64,000 nucleotides of DNA, from the NCBI GenBank assembly GCA_021234155.1, contig JAJEKV010000013.1:17551616-17615615 (forward strand). Reading direction: 5' to 3'. Shown in pieces: positions 23,082-33,945 of the stretch. The notes below the pieces were generated by a model. It saw only the letters and a program-made list of their open reading frames with translations, was not told the origin of the DNA and ran no database searches. The DNA is from Isoetes taiwanensis. Taxonomy: Eukaryota; Streptophyta; Lycopodiopsida; Isoetales; Isoetaceae. Every line of letters begins with the position of its first letter. Positions within the stretch are counted from its first letter, which is position 1. Position numbers and translations under genes: made by a program.

Positions 23082-23825
23082 CTAGTAAACGTGTGCCCGG
23101 CGTTGCCGGGCTAATGTTCTTAAATGTATCTTTACCCGGTCTTTAATTTTAACGTCCATATGTGAAACTTCCGACATCGCCGCATGTTGATATTGCTAAG
23201 AATGGACAGTATTACCTTTGTAGTCATTTTTTATTATTGAAATTATGTAATGGCAGTACCATCAATGTAATAACTTTCCGTTTATGGATATCAGTAGAGA
23301 AAACAATGCTTTATAACGGCAAACTATCCAAGGCGTTGCCGTTAACGTCCTGGCATGTGCTTTTACTCAACCGTTAACGTCCATATGCGCAACTTCAACA
23401 ACAGATATTGACAAAAATAGATTTTATTTGATTTTGTCATTATTTTTGTTATTGAAATTGTCTAATTACATTGTCATCAATGTATTAATTGGTCACGTGG
23501 TATGTCTTTGGTCGCCATATCGCCAAATGCCTAAAGGGTGTCAAGAGTTAGCACGACAAAGTTTGGTGTTGGATGCTATTTGCCTTGCTATATATTGTGG
23601 AAATTGTCTACCAACAGTATCTCAATGTATTGAATTCTAACAATTAAAAGACATGTTCCAGTAGAGAGCCCAATGTTTTATAAGGAATATGGGAGGCAAA
23701 GAAACCTTTCTTTTAAGTAGGAAATATGATCCTCAAATGTTATTCTCAAAATGCCATACAAAGGTTGGTTCATGTGCTTTAGTTGTCGTGCATTAGTTGG
23801 AGCGGGTGACTATAGTTTCAACCAA
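23082..23825 (-). mobile_element. Helitron 3' end, right copy (inverted)
   Basis: Mirror image of 20,192-20,935. CTAG lies at 23,082-23,085, the GC hairpin at 23,095-23,111, and the outer base complements to T. I saw a single base difference in about 740 bp. The two 3' termini face each other across 2.1 kb. Beyond 23,825 the sequence becomes a short local duplication (GACTATAGTTTCAACCAATG versus GACAATAGTTTCATCCAATG at about 23,808 and 23,862) not shared with the left copy. Confidence 0.75.
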
Positions 23826-24660
23826 TGTAAACCCTAGTACAAGTGTTTGTAGATAGATAGAGTGACAATAGTTTCATCCAATGTAAACTCTAGATTTGTG
23901 ACGTCTCTTCTTAAGCCATTTCTCATGGCGTTTTTGAAAATTAGACCAAATTCACATTGAATACAACCTCTCAATTGCCGCATTTTTTTCTTGAGGCTCA
24001 TAGTGTTATATCAACTTAGACCAAATTTACATTTGTGCCAATGTTGCAGGGCATAAGTAGATTTTGTGTTAATCTCAAAAGAAATTTGGAATCAAGTTTA
24101 GGAGGCATTTGGTGCTGCCATGCCTCATTCCATGCTTAGTCTTAACAATGTTCTATAATTTTGGCATAATTTTTCAATGTGATGTGCTCGTTTGTTTAAA
24201 AGTAAGTACTAAATTTCATGTTCTTAGTCTAGAATACTCAGAATTTCATCCATGATCAAATGGCTTGGCAGTTCTTCCATAGTAACAACTATGTCTAGAT
24301 CCATTACTTTCTGCTGGATTACAATTGTTCACTAAGCTTCCCTTTGCTAGAATGGGGCAAACTTATCTTCTAATACTTCTCTTCTAAAATGGCCTTTTTC
24401 CCATGAAATCTATGAGTGGAATGTCAGAAGTTAACACCATTGAGAGCATTATTTTCTACTTGAGTAAACTCATCTTCTAATGCTTCTCTTCTATTCTATT
24501 CTATTCTATTTAAAATGGCCCTCTCCTCATGAAATCTATGAGTGGAATGTCACAAATTAATACCATTGAAGAGCATATATTTGCAACTTGCATGCGAGTA
24601 AACTTGTCTAAAAAATACATGAGATTATCTATATTAAAGACAATTGCTATTTCTGATATT
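23826..24660. other. No gene recognised; (CTATT)n at 24,489
   Basis: AT-rich DNA. The phrase TAAACT/ACTTATCTTCTAATRCTTCTCTTCT, followed by AAAATGGCC and ATGAAATCTATGAGTGGAATG, occurs twice (about 24,360-24,425 and 24,468-24,550). The second copy has five CTATT units inserted. Confidence 0.4.
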
Positions 24661-24668
24661 GTAATTTA

Positions 24669-27060
24669 TTATGCTTCCTGTTGAGTGTCAAATAAAAAAC
24701 GTTGCATGTCTTGTATCAGCACATTTTCTGGTTTGAGATTTCTATAGTTAAACACATGTTTGTGCAAGGATTCAAAAATTGATAAAACATCCGCCGTGTA
24801 GAATCTAGATGAACAAAGGAAATGGAACAGTGCAAAATATGCGCTGCATTTTATGTGTCTGAATTGAATCCAATTAGGACATCCAAATTGAGTATTTTCA
24901 CATGAATATACTGGACAAACAGTTGCAGAATATAGGTGCATGCACCTATCTTGCAGTTGGATTAATGTTCTGCTATAAGATTGTCAAGTACAGGTGCATG
25001 TACCTTTCTTGTCATTCCAAAACTTTCATGGTTGTAGGCCATCTAACTTCTTGAAAATTGCAGCATTTGTATCTTTGGCCATGCCAAGTGCACTCACTAC
25101 AGTGCCCAACCGATACACATGGAGATGGAGAAACTACATAGACATACTATTCAAACTTGGAGACTGCAAAAACATGATAAATGATTACCTTGGACAACTT
25201 TCAGATTTGCAATGAGTACTATGCCATGATCAGCACAATCTGTAAAATACGAAAAATAAAATGTGCAGAAAGAAACATCACACGTCTATCTAAACAATCT
25301 GAAATGACCAGATTTGAAAACTAAATGAGACAACTGTCTACCTAGATGCTGCGTTTCAACAAAACGTATGCTCATAATGCAAAGAAGATTTATACTGTTT
25401 TCGTAGTATGAAAGTAAGAAGATGAAAGCAAGTTTCTGTTGTTACCTCATGGTTGCCACAAATGCTCTCACCTCCATAACCTCAGATTCTTAAAGAGTTA
25501 AGTCCTACAGCTTCTGTATCAGACCATAAAATTTCAGAGAAAGAAGAAGCATCTTTGCTTAGCCTAGGAGCTTACCTTGCATGATCGCTCCATTGGAATA
25601 GTGATTTTGCAATCGGAATATTCAAGCAAACCAAGTGGCTTGTCCATGCATATTCTGTAGAAGATCCACAACCAAGTAAAGAAAGAGCGTGGCTCTGCAA
25701 TCGATTTTCTACCTTATTAGTAGCAAAAATAAAATCCGAACTTAAAGAATGATCCAAGACCTTCAGACCTTGCAACATTTTTGAAAGATAATGTCTTGCA
25801 GCTCATACTTTAAGATTTGGAAGCGATGTTCAAATGGAGCGTCCTTAATTTTGACGCATGTGCACCACTGCAAAACCGTCGGGATTTGGATTTTGGTGCT
25901 TCCCAGAGAAAGGCATACATGGTTGACTCCTGAACTCAAATCCACACTTTTGCTGCAAGGTAACAATGCTCGAGAATCCTGAACTGAAATCGGCCCTTTC
26001 TGCAAAAAGCACAGCCAGTGTTTATACCATGTTTACGGGCTGCTTGTTAAAATAAGAGAATGCAAACATACCGGATTTAGAGATAATAAGTAAGAATGAG
26101 CTACTAAACCATTGAATGAGCTACCAAACCGTTAGAGCTATGTGCTTGTCTTGCCACTGCCCCTCTCTTTTATGCGCGTTTTGATGTCCGCCCAAAGCTT
26201 GAAAGCTTGTGATGGGCATGGAAAACCCCTTGGCTCTGTCAGCAACCCAGTTTTCACTGCCGGCATAGCTGCTTCGGCATCTGACATTTTTAAAAATGCA
26301 TTAATCCGTTGGAACTTAATGTCAAATCCATGCATTGACCTCTGTTAACAATAAGAACCCGATCTGACTAAGAGAACCGTAGACAAATCACTCTTTGATT
26401 TAGTTTCCAAAGCTCAATTTAAATGGACAAATTTTAGCAAAAAGAGCAAAGAATCAAAAACTTGAAAGCTGTATGCATAATACCGGACCAGTGGGAGACG
26501 AATCATGTTCTGCCATAGTTGAAATCTGGAGCTTCGTGTTCTTCATCGTCGCCATGAATAGAGAAACATTTCACCCCGAGTCATTTGCTCTAATCAATCT
26601 ATCCGCTGCCCATTAAACATTCACCTCTTCCAGCGATCTCTGCCGCATACAGAGCCTTACAGAAAAATAGAAAAATACGAAATGCAAAGGGTTGAGCAGA
26701 GGTACGAAAAATAGAAACCATGCATGCTTCTTATCTGTGACGCAAGTTCTGGTAGCCAAAATGGATACTGGATTCTTCATAGCTTGCTATTCTGCGGCTG
26801 GGGAGGTTCTTACCCAAAACATAGTTCTTTGTAGCAAATTTTACCTGGACGTTTTCGTAGCTGAATACTGATGGAGCTGCACAGGAAAAAAAAAACAAAC
26901 AGACCGGTATTCCTAAAGAACAACCTAAAACTCTCTCAAATTTGAACTGCGTTTCCCTAATCGTGGAAGACCGAGGGCAGAAGATCACCGCCCCGCCCCA
27001 TGATGTTCGCTGCCCATCGTCGAAAATAACGCTTCCCTTCTCTGCAGTAGAAATTCAAGT
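24669..27060 (-). pseudogene. Putative decayed multi-exon host gene
   Basis: Several minus-strand open blocks have splice-like edges. One is at about 26,890-27,015 after CTACTGCAG. A 32-bp block near 26,855-26,886 sits between CCTGTGCAG and GTAAAA. An ATG exon near 26,486-26,560 ends CCG/GTATTA and joins in frame to 26,138-26,344, preceded by TTAACAG. Another at 25,770-25,995 follows TTTTTGCAG, and one ends at about 25,577 with CATGCAAG/GTAAGC. At the downstream end (24,669-24,941) the peptide SLHKHVFNYRNLKPENVLIQ resembles kinase subdomain VIb (YRDLKPEN), with Asn in place of the catalytic Asp. I cannot name the gene or connect all blocks without stops. It may be one degenerate gene or two. 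Confidence 0.35.
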
Positions 27061-27118
27061 CAATAAGAAATGAAGGAAAACTTTGCCCGGAAAAAAAAAA
27101 AGCGGCGTTACATCGCCA

Positions 27119-27178
27119 GAAAAAGCGTTAGCGCCGGCGTGAGGTCGGCGACCCAAGAACTTTTTAAATAAGTAGATA
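27119..27178 (-). repeat. Right copy of 60-bp inverted repeat
   Basis: Reverse complement of 17,035-17,094 with a single difference. Just inside it lies GGCGATGTAACGCCGC-type foldback sequence (read in reverse) and an A11 run. Outside flanks (ACAATAACAA on the left, ACTAACTTAA on the right) show no clear target duplication. Confidence 0.9.
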
Positions 27179-27784
27179 ACTAACTTAAACCATTTTTGGG
27201 TTGCCCCTAGGGGGGCAAACCCTTGTTTATGTGGGTTTGTGGGTATATCCAGGTATATGCCAGCATATGTTTAGGATATGCTGGTGACTGCTAAAAACTG
27301 GCTGCTGCCAGTAAACTGGCGGTCAGCCCTGTTGTAGGTCGATGCTCTTTGAACCGCCTAACGGGCACCATGGCAAAGCCCTGGATTCAAATGATGCATT
27401 CGGCATTCGTTATGGCGGCTTCTCGGCATTGAAAATTTGAACTGGATTAGCGTTATGGTATGCGATCTTGAAGCTTGAGCTCGGCTCTCTATAGTTTGAG
27501 ATCTTGGGTCCGTGGTACCACCGCGGTGCAGGGGATTCTCGTGCATAACCCAACGTATTTTTTTAGTTCTCCCGCCTTCTACGAATGGTTCAAGAAATGC
27601 TTGATGCGGAGATATGCTTCGAGAATGTCCGGTCTCGAGAATATATGTAGTTTTTTCTCTGGCATGCATGCAAGTGCTCGCATGCATGTGCATTGCACGA
27701 TCACTATGACCCGGTGAAGGAACATGAAGCAAAGATACCAATTTATGCAATCAAAGAGGACCTCCGATTTGTGATGGAAGAGAT
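27179..27784. other. No gene recognised; GGGTTGCCCC foldback
   Basis: A near-palindrome, GGGTTGCCCCTAGGGG then GGCAAACCC, lies at about 27,197-27,221, and a CATATGC/GCATATG-rich patch follows. A 130-codon minus-strand open frame (27,358-27,750) is rich in His, Arg and Met and shows no family motif. Confidence 0.3.
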
Positions 27785-27870
27785 AGTATTTTGGCTAAGT
27801 TGTTGCTTTGGCTTAGTTAGCTATAGATGGACATGTGTTCGATTCCCACAAGTAATACACGAGTTGCTTT
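27785..27870 (+). mobile_element. tRNA-derived SINE-like fragment
   Basis: TTGGCTAAGTTG / TTGGCTTAGTTAGC resembles a pol III A box. About 30 bases later comes TGTTCGATTCCC, an excellent B box. The layout matches Au-like plant SINE heads. A full tRNA cloverleaf does not form, so it is not a tRNA gene. The 3' limit is not defined. Confidence 0.45.
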
Positions 27871-29410
27871 CTATTAAGAAAAGTAATCTCTTTCTACTTG
27901 GGCTCTTAGGGTTTTGAATGATAGCAATTGGTTGATCTCTGTGGTTTACATGCTTCCTGGATGGCGAGGGTTTTCCTAGCATTGCTTAGCTTTACGATAC
28001 ATTTTTCTACATGTGTGCTTTGTGCTCTAAGCCTAGATGATATTTTCCTCAAAGCATGGTATATCATAACGGCTCAATAATTGCATATGTGCAAACAAAG
28101 ACAATAAATTCATAGGTTCTTCATAGTCGTGGGTCGGGTGAAGATTGCAAGAGAGTACCTTGTCACAAGAATTGCGTGCAAAAGGAATAATCTAGCCAGT
28201 CGACAAGAATGCACTAATTTCAGTTCAAAGAAATCTATGTTGGCATAGGAAACTCAAAGTAAAAATTATTTTTAGAGAACAATGATTTCTATGTAGATAA
28301 AGAACTTGGAAATCAGCTAGCACACAAAGCCAGAGGTGGTCAAATTCAAAGGAATTGAATAATTATACAACTTACAAGGTTTTTGCTTACAATATGGATC
28401 TCCCCAAAAGTTGAAAGAAGCTTATATCCGCATTGTGTACTTCCTAGCCAAGACATGTGTTTCAGCTTTCAATACATGTTTCTGATACACAAGTGTTCCT
28501 GCTTCTCATGCTTATCCAGCCAATCAATACATTTTTCAGGTCCATTATGTGCCTTTTTATAAAGAAGGGCCATTCAGTAGCTTGGGGAATGAGAATGGCA
28601 TAGGCGTATATTCCGCACCTTGTTACTCCCATATCATATAAGTCTGGGCTGGGCAAGGGATGGATTTTCCGATTTCAACTAGACAGGATATATAATATGC
28701 AGTTTTAACTTTGGTGTCTGTTTCTGTAATACCGTGTACCTACTTCAGAATTCGTGTAATTGATTCTATTCTAACTAGATGGAGAAGAACCAAGCAATAT
28801 GAACTGTTGACAGTCGCATCCGCTGCTAATCTATGCTTCTGGTTCAAGTAACAGGAAGCATTACATGGTACCCAGTAGAAGGTTTGCCATATGGAGTTTG
28901 GTCTCACTAGCTTATGAGCCAAGTTTTAACTTTATGTAACCGCCTCCACTTTAGGCGTGGCTAGATTATTATTGTTAGTTAAGAGGAATCTCAAACTTGG
29001 ATTATTAAGGTGAATCTCAGGCATGCTCTGGAACCTAGGGACGAGTATCCCAACTAAGTATAGAATAACATTGATAGGGTGGGCTGCCGATTTGGAAAGA
29101 CTTGGTTTAACATCCAGCCCTCCTCATACCTGTTGTATGGAGTTTTGTAGATCCCCGAGCGAGAGAGTGATTATCTGCTTGTAGTCCTGAGGGGGGCATG
29201 GGTGAATATCTTGGATTAGTGGGGTAGATTACAGGCTTTGTTGCCAGACTTAAAAATCTCTCAACTCAAAGTTCCGCCTCCTATGAGATATGTTTGCAAA
29301 AGACTTTGGAGAGGGATGATGAAAATGGAACCTTGAACCTTTGTTCTCTAACTCGCTAGCATTATTAGCTTAGTAGATCTCTACTTCAGAGGGCCTGGCT
29401 CAATATCCAA
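27871..29410. other. No gene recognised
   Basis: Several short open frames are present, none with a recognisable motif. The text around 29,030-29,400 has stops in all frames and no repeat partner in the window. Confidence 0.3.
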
Positions 29411-29528
29411 ACTCCCTTAGGAGACTGTAATATTAACATATAAGTTTGGATCATCATTGTGCACTCTTGACTCCCTTAGGAGACTGTAATATTAACATAT
29501 AAGTTTGGATCATCATTGTGCACTCTTG
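29411..29528. repeat. Perfect 59-bp tandem duplication
   Basis: The unit ACTCCCTTAGGAGACTGTAA...GTGCACTCTTG occupies 29,411-29,469 and is repeated without any change at 29,470-29,528. Identity implies a recent event, or an assembly or replication artefact. Confidence 0.95.
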
Positions 29529-30715
29529 TACATGGATGTATCTCATGGAGTCTTTTAGCTACATGTTTCCGTTTGGTATTGCTCCTTCCTGATCCATGGT
29601 CCAATTCTATTTAGATATTGACATAAATAAGTGTCATTTCGTGATGTTTGACTTAGTTGGCATTTTCTCACATAGCTAATGTTAATGATAAGGTGTCATG
29701 ATGTGCTATGGCTTCTCCAATTCACTATGCTATAAATTGCACCAAACTCCGCTTGATTTCGCTCTATTCCTGTCCATTCTGATCCAAATGCTATGTCTTT
29801 TAATGCCTTTTCTAGAAAAATGTTTAGATTCTCTTTCAGAGTGGTGGCTTTCGAGAAAAGAGATCAAAGGTGGAATGGATTTATTTTTAATTTTTTTTCC
29901 TCTTTCTTTTTGGTATGGTATCTTTGAAACTTCTTGTCAGATGGTGCATTTGCAAATGATTTGAATCTTGGTGCATATTCACCAATATTGCTTTGTTTCC
30001 TTTGTTCTCAACGGTAATTCCCTTTAGCGGGTTCACTATTAGGACCATCTTTGTTAGATATGTATATTCACAACAACCCAATATTATCTTATAAAACAGG
30101 ACTAATTGATCTACTTGTAGATCACCATTCTTTAATTTCAATGTGGGAGGCTACCGTGGCAATTCAGGCAGTTGTAATAAATATTTGATCTCCAATAGCT
30201 ATGTAAAATATGGGTTGAAGCTGCTATGTTCTGCATATGTTAGCTTTGCATATGTTGTGTATTTGACACTTTTAATAAAGGCATATGTTTTAACAACTTT
30301 GTAGCGAAGCTAGGTCTGATTATCTTTGACCTAGCTGCACTTTCTTTTATGCTCTCTCTGTCCATGTTCCAATGGGAGTTTGCATTAGTTTTGTGGTAGG
30401 AATGTTGGAAAGTTGTATGGACGAACTATCCCAAGGTCTATGTTTAGGGTTATAAGAAATTTATCACAGCAGCTGCAAACATTTCTCTTCTTTTGCCACT
30501 CCGTATGCAGTGAAGTCAATCACTGCTCCAAAATTTATTTGATTTTTGATCCCTGGGAAGAAAGATTAAGCAATCAGTGTGCAATCTAACATCTAGGAAA
30601 ATCGGTGTCCGTTTATGAGTAAGTACCTACTATTTTGCATATATTAGAAGATTATTCAAGAAACATTGTAACATTTGGTATTTTCACGGGAGATTATTTA
30701 ACACATTGTGAACAT
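29529..30715. other. No gene recognised
   Basis: AT-rich, without supported frames. Confidence 0.3.
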
Positions 30716-31220
30716 TGTGAATGTTTTACTGAATGTTGTTTGTCAAGATGAGCCACATTTTCAAATGCAATGTTACGCTATATGCCATCTTGTAAGAATG
30801 CAATACACTATGTTATGCTATATGCCATCTTATTAGATGCATTGTAGAAACCAAGTGGTTAATTGAATAAAAATACATTAGAGGTAATGATCCACGTTGA
30901 GCACAACAAATGTACATGTTTGGAGACCATAACATCCTATTGTTTAAATTCGGTTTTTCCGGGGTTCCGAAAACTTTTTGGATTTTTTCTTAAGGTAGTT
31001 TTGCTAAGGTTTTAGGAGTGTTTGTTGCCCGAAAAAATTCCCGATCATCCGAAAATCGGGAAATATATTTTTCGTATGATTTGGGGTTTGTGTTACTAAT
31101 AGAAATTTGTTTTACTGAATGTAGTTTGTCAAGATGAGCTACATTTTCAAATGCAATATTACGCTATATGCCATCTTGTAAGATGCGTAAGTGCAATATA
31201 CTATGTTATGCTATATGCAC
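30716..31220. repeat. About 110-bp direct repeat pair
   Basis: GTTTTACTGAATGTTGTTTG then TCAAGATGAGCCACATTTTC and TATGCCATCTTGTAAGA occur at about 30,722-30,830 and again at about 31,107-31,218, with a few substitutions. The 280 bp between contain a CGAAAA/CCGGGG-rich low-complexity patch. Confidence 0.8.
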
Positions 31221-31609
31221 ACTCGTGGCTCTAGACTTGGCGGTGCACGGGCCTACTTGCCTGGTGCCTTTACTGGCGAAATGCCCGATTCAACGCAATT
31301 ACATGATGTAATGACCATAGGATTCATATTACGAACAGAAGTGTCGAGTCCAAATAGACAATGCGCACCTTCTTAAGCTAAAAAAATGACAACCCGTGTT
31401 CATATCATTTAGACGACTCCACACAAAACAAACAAAATCCAACACAAAAAAACGAAACATGAAAACACACTTTCGAGCCACCAAAGGGCAACCCCTCGTG
31501 CGCAGCACCTTGTTAATGTTAGCCCATAATCTCTCTTTATAGACCAACATACCTAGTGACGTGTCACGGTAGTTATAGGTATAGCATATAAATACGTGGA
31601 AAGTCACAT

Positions 31610-32160
31610 TGATGATGCCCATTCTTCTATACGAGGCCGAAGTCTGGAGCACGGTGGTGTCTCTTGCTACCTAGAATGACTTGGAGCATGTGCAGAAAGC
31701 CTTCTTAGTATGGACAATGGGAGTGCAATTCACAGTCCCATATCAAATTATGCTACATGAGACAAGTTTTTTCCCTCTTCAAAGAGGATCGCCACATTAT
31801 CTACTTTCAAATAGTGGTCAATATGGACGATGCTTGTTTTCCCAACCTAGCTTACACCGCGGCAATGGAGCTGCAATGCCTCAAGGCCTAGAAGGAAAAG
31901 AGAGCTCAAGAGTGCCCTTGAACAGCTCAAGACGACACATTACTAGCACCACATACACACTGGAATGAGGCCCCAACAATACATGCATACCCATTTGCCA
32001 ATGAAAAAGTGCAGATCATTGCCTCAAAATGCACAGATGCACAACATCTTCGAAGTGAGACATGCAAATGGATTGGGGAGCCACGCTAAGATAGGCTTTG
32101 TCAGTGTTGCCAAGTGGGAGACAGTAAAGATGAATATCACACTCTTCAAAGTTGTCCATC
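31610..32160 (+). mobile_element. LINE C-terminal fragment
   Basis: Plus-strand frames give MPILLYEAEVWSTVVSL (the LLYG-EVW block that follows LINE RT) and LEHVQKAFLVWTMGV. Near 31,977 the frame reads YMHTHLPMKK, identical in order to YLHTHLPMKK in the minus-strand fragment near 52,690. In another frame HLRSETCKWIG...RLCQCCQ matches the HRLHMETGRW / RICKACE block at 42,870-42,950. The copy is dead, with stops and several frames. It ends just before the H3-like gene. Confidence 0.7.
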
Positions 32161-33344
32161 TATGTTCTAAAATTCCTAGACCCATAGATAGACCCTTAGG
32201 GTTCTCCATTTTCACTTTTCTTCTCCAGCTAGCTGCTCTCCAGCCAATAAGGCAATTTTTAGGCGCTCGGAAGGCGATTGACATATTTCAAAACATGGCC
32301 CGTACCAAACATACTGCTCGAGTGGTTATGCCCGACAATTATACCAGTGCCCAAGTCCTTGCAGCTCAACAGAAGGCCAGAGAGGCTGAAGAACGAGCCA
32401 GATAGGCAGAAAACCCTAACCCTAATCCAGATGCTGAGGAAGGAGACTAGCAGCAGGAGGAAGCCCAAGATCAAACCCAGGAGCCAGATGATCAAGAAAA
32501 CCTTGAGGATCAGGGAAATGACCTGGAAGAGGATGACGAGGAGGGCGAGCCAATTCCAGAAGAACTAGCACGTCGACTGGAGAAAATGGCCAAGAAGAAG
32601 AGAGCAGTGAAGAGGAAGAGAATTGCGGAGAGGGAGGAGCGCAAAAGACAAAGGGAGAAGCAGCAAAAGCTGAAGGAGGCCAAAGGGAAGGACCCCGAAA
32701 TGCCCAAGAAAACCTGGAGGAAGACAAAGTCAACACCAGCAAAAGGGGTGAGTATAAGGGAGCGAGAGCCCGACAGGCCACCGTCGTCTTCATTGGACAC
32801 AGACTCGGACGAGGATGCGTCAAGAGTGCCCCGCCCAACAGAAGGTTCCGGACCTTCAAACCCAGAGGAGGAGGAGGACGAATCTGCAGCAGCACTGCCA
32901 CACCCGAAGTGGCCAAAGCCAACAACTGAACCAAAGAAGGGCAGACCGGTTCGGGAATCCTTTGTACTCAAGCATGAGCGGGAGTACAGGAAAAAGTTAA
33001 AGGAGTACAACGAGTACATGAAGATGTACGAGAAGTACTCAAAATTTTACGAGGCGAATAAGGTGACGTACGTGGAGGGAGGAAGGCCAACAAAGAAGAA
33101 TACCTTTACGCCGCCTTGGAGAGACCAGTACCACCAAAGAAATCAATGAAGAGAAAAGCAGACTCCTACTTTGCAAGAGCGGCTAGGGAGATTCGTCATT
33201 TTCAGAGGAGCTACGGACTGCTGATTCCAAGAGCTGCCTTTGCAAGACTCACCCGTGAAATCCTGCAAGAATTTGACAAGACAAATAAAGTAACAGATGA
33301 CATGTTACTTGCATTGCAGAAGGCAGCAGAGCAAAGGCTGGTCC

Positions 33345-33945
33345 TGTCAAATATAGAGCACAAGGATTAGAATTTAAATCTTCTACACAATCAAATCTAG
33401 TCCCAGTCTTTATTTAAACTTGTATGACAACCAACTTCTATCTTCTAGCATTTCAGACAATGCTATCCATCTATCATCTAGCATTTCACACAATGCTAAC
33501 AATGCAATTAGACATCGTATTTAACATCATTGCTAAGGTCAATAACCATTGGAATAACTTAACGTATAATTCACTGTTCATTCAATAAAGTGACGCATCA
33601 TACAATCGAGCTGCTAAAGTCTTTTACATCAAACCTTTTGCACTGAAACGACCGCTCAGATTGAAGAGCGTTCAACCAGCCGAATCAACTGATCATCCTT
33701 CTTGTTTTTTAAATTAGCAATCCTAACCGAAGGCAGTCGGTTGAGGATCAAGCACGGCTCCATCAGGTTCATGATGCCGGATTCTATTGGACCGAAAATT
33801 CTTTTTCTAACTTTAGTCTTAAACCTATAAACAGGTTAAAATTTCATAATGTAAAAATCGGCCCAATATATAACCTTGCTTTAACCTTTGCAACTCTTAG
33901 CTTTTTCTTGTGATAAATCCAAACATGAACAAAGGCTTTTTCACA
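33345..33945 (-). repeat. Copia 3' LTR
   Basis: 601 bp, TGTGAAAAAGCC...TTTGACA on the minus strand. It carries GGTTATATATTGG (about 33,866-33,879 on plus) as a TATA-like box. The pol reading frame ends at the LTR edge, directly after a short purine-rich tract. Confidence 0.95.

Noticed and set aside
20192-23825. LTRs of one retrotransposon
   Set aside because: The two 744-bp copies are inverted, not direct, and end in a hairpin plus CTAG rather than TG...CA.
27358-27750. 130-codon minus-strand frame as a gene
   Set aside because: His/Arg/Met-rich, no motif, no promoter or splice context; chance frame more likely.
32411-32425. Interstitial telomere repeat (CCCTAACCCTAA)
   Set aside because: Only two units, embedded in the coding tail as a Pro-Asn run; not a telomeric tract.
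32403-32447. In-frame TAGs rescued by fern U-to-C RNA editing
   Set aside because: Fern U-to-C editing is an organellar process. This locus is nuclear by its LTR elements and promoter style, so plain decay is simpler.
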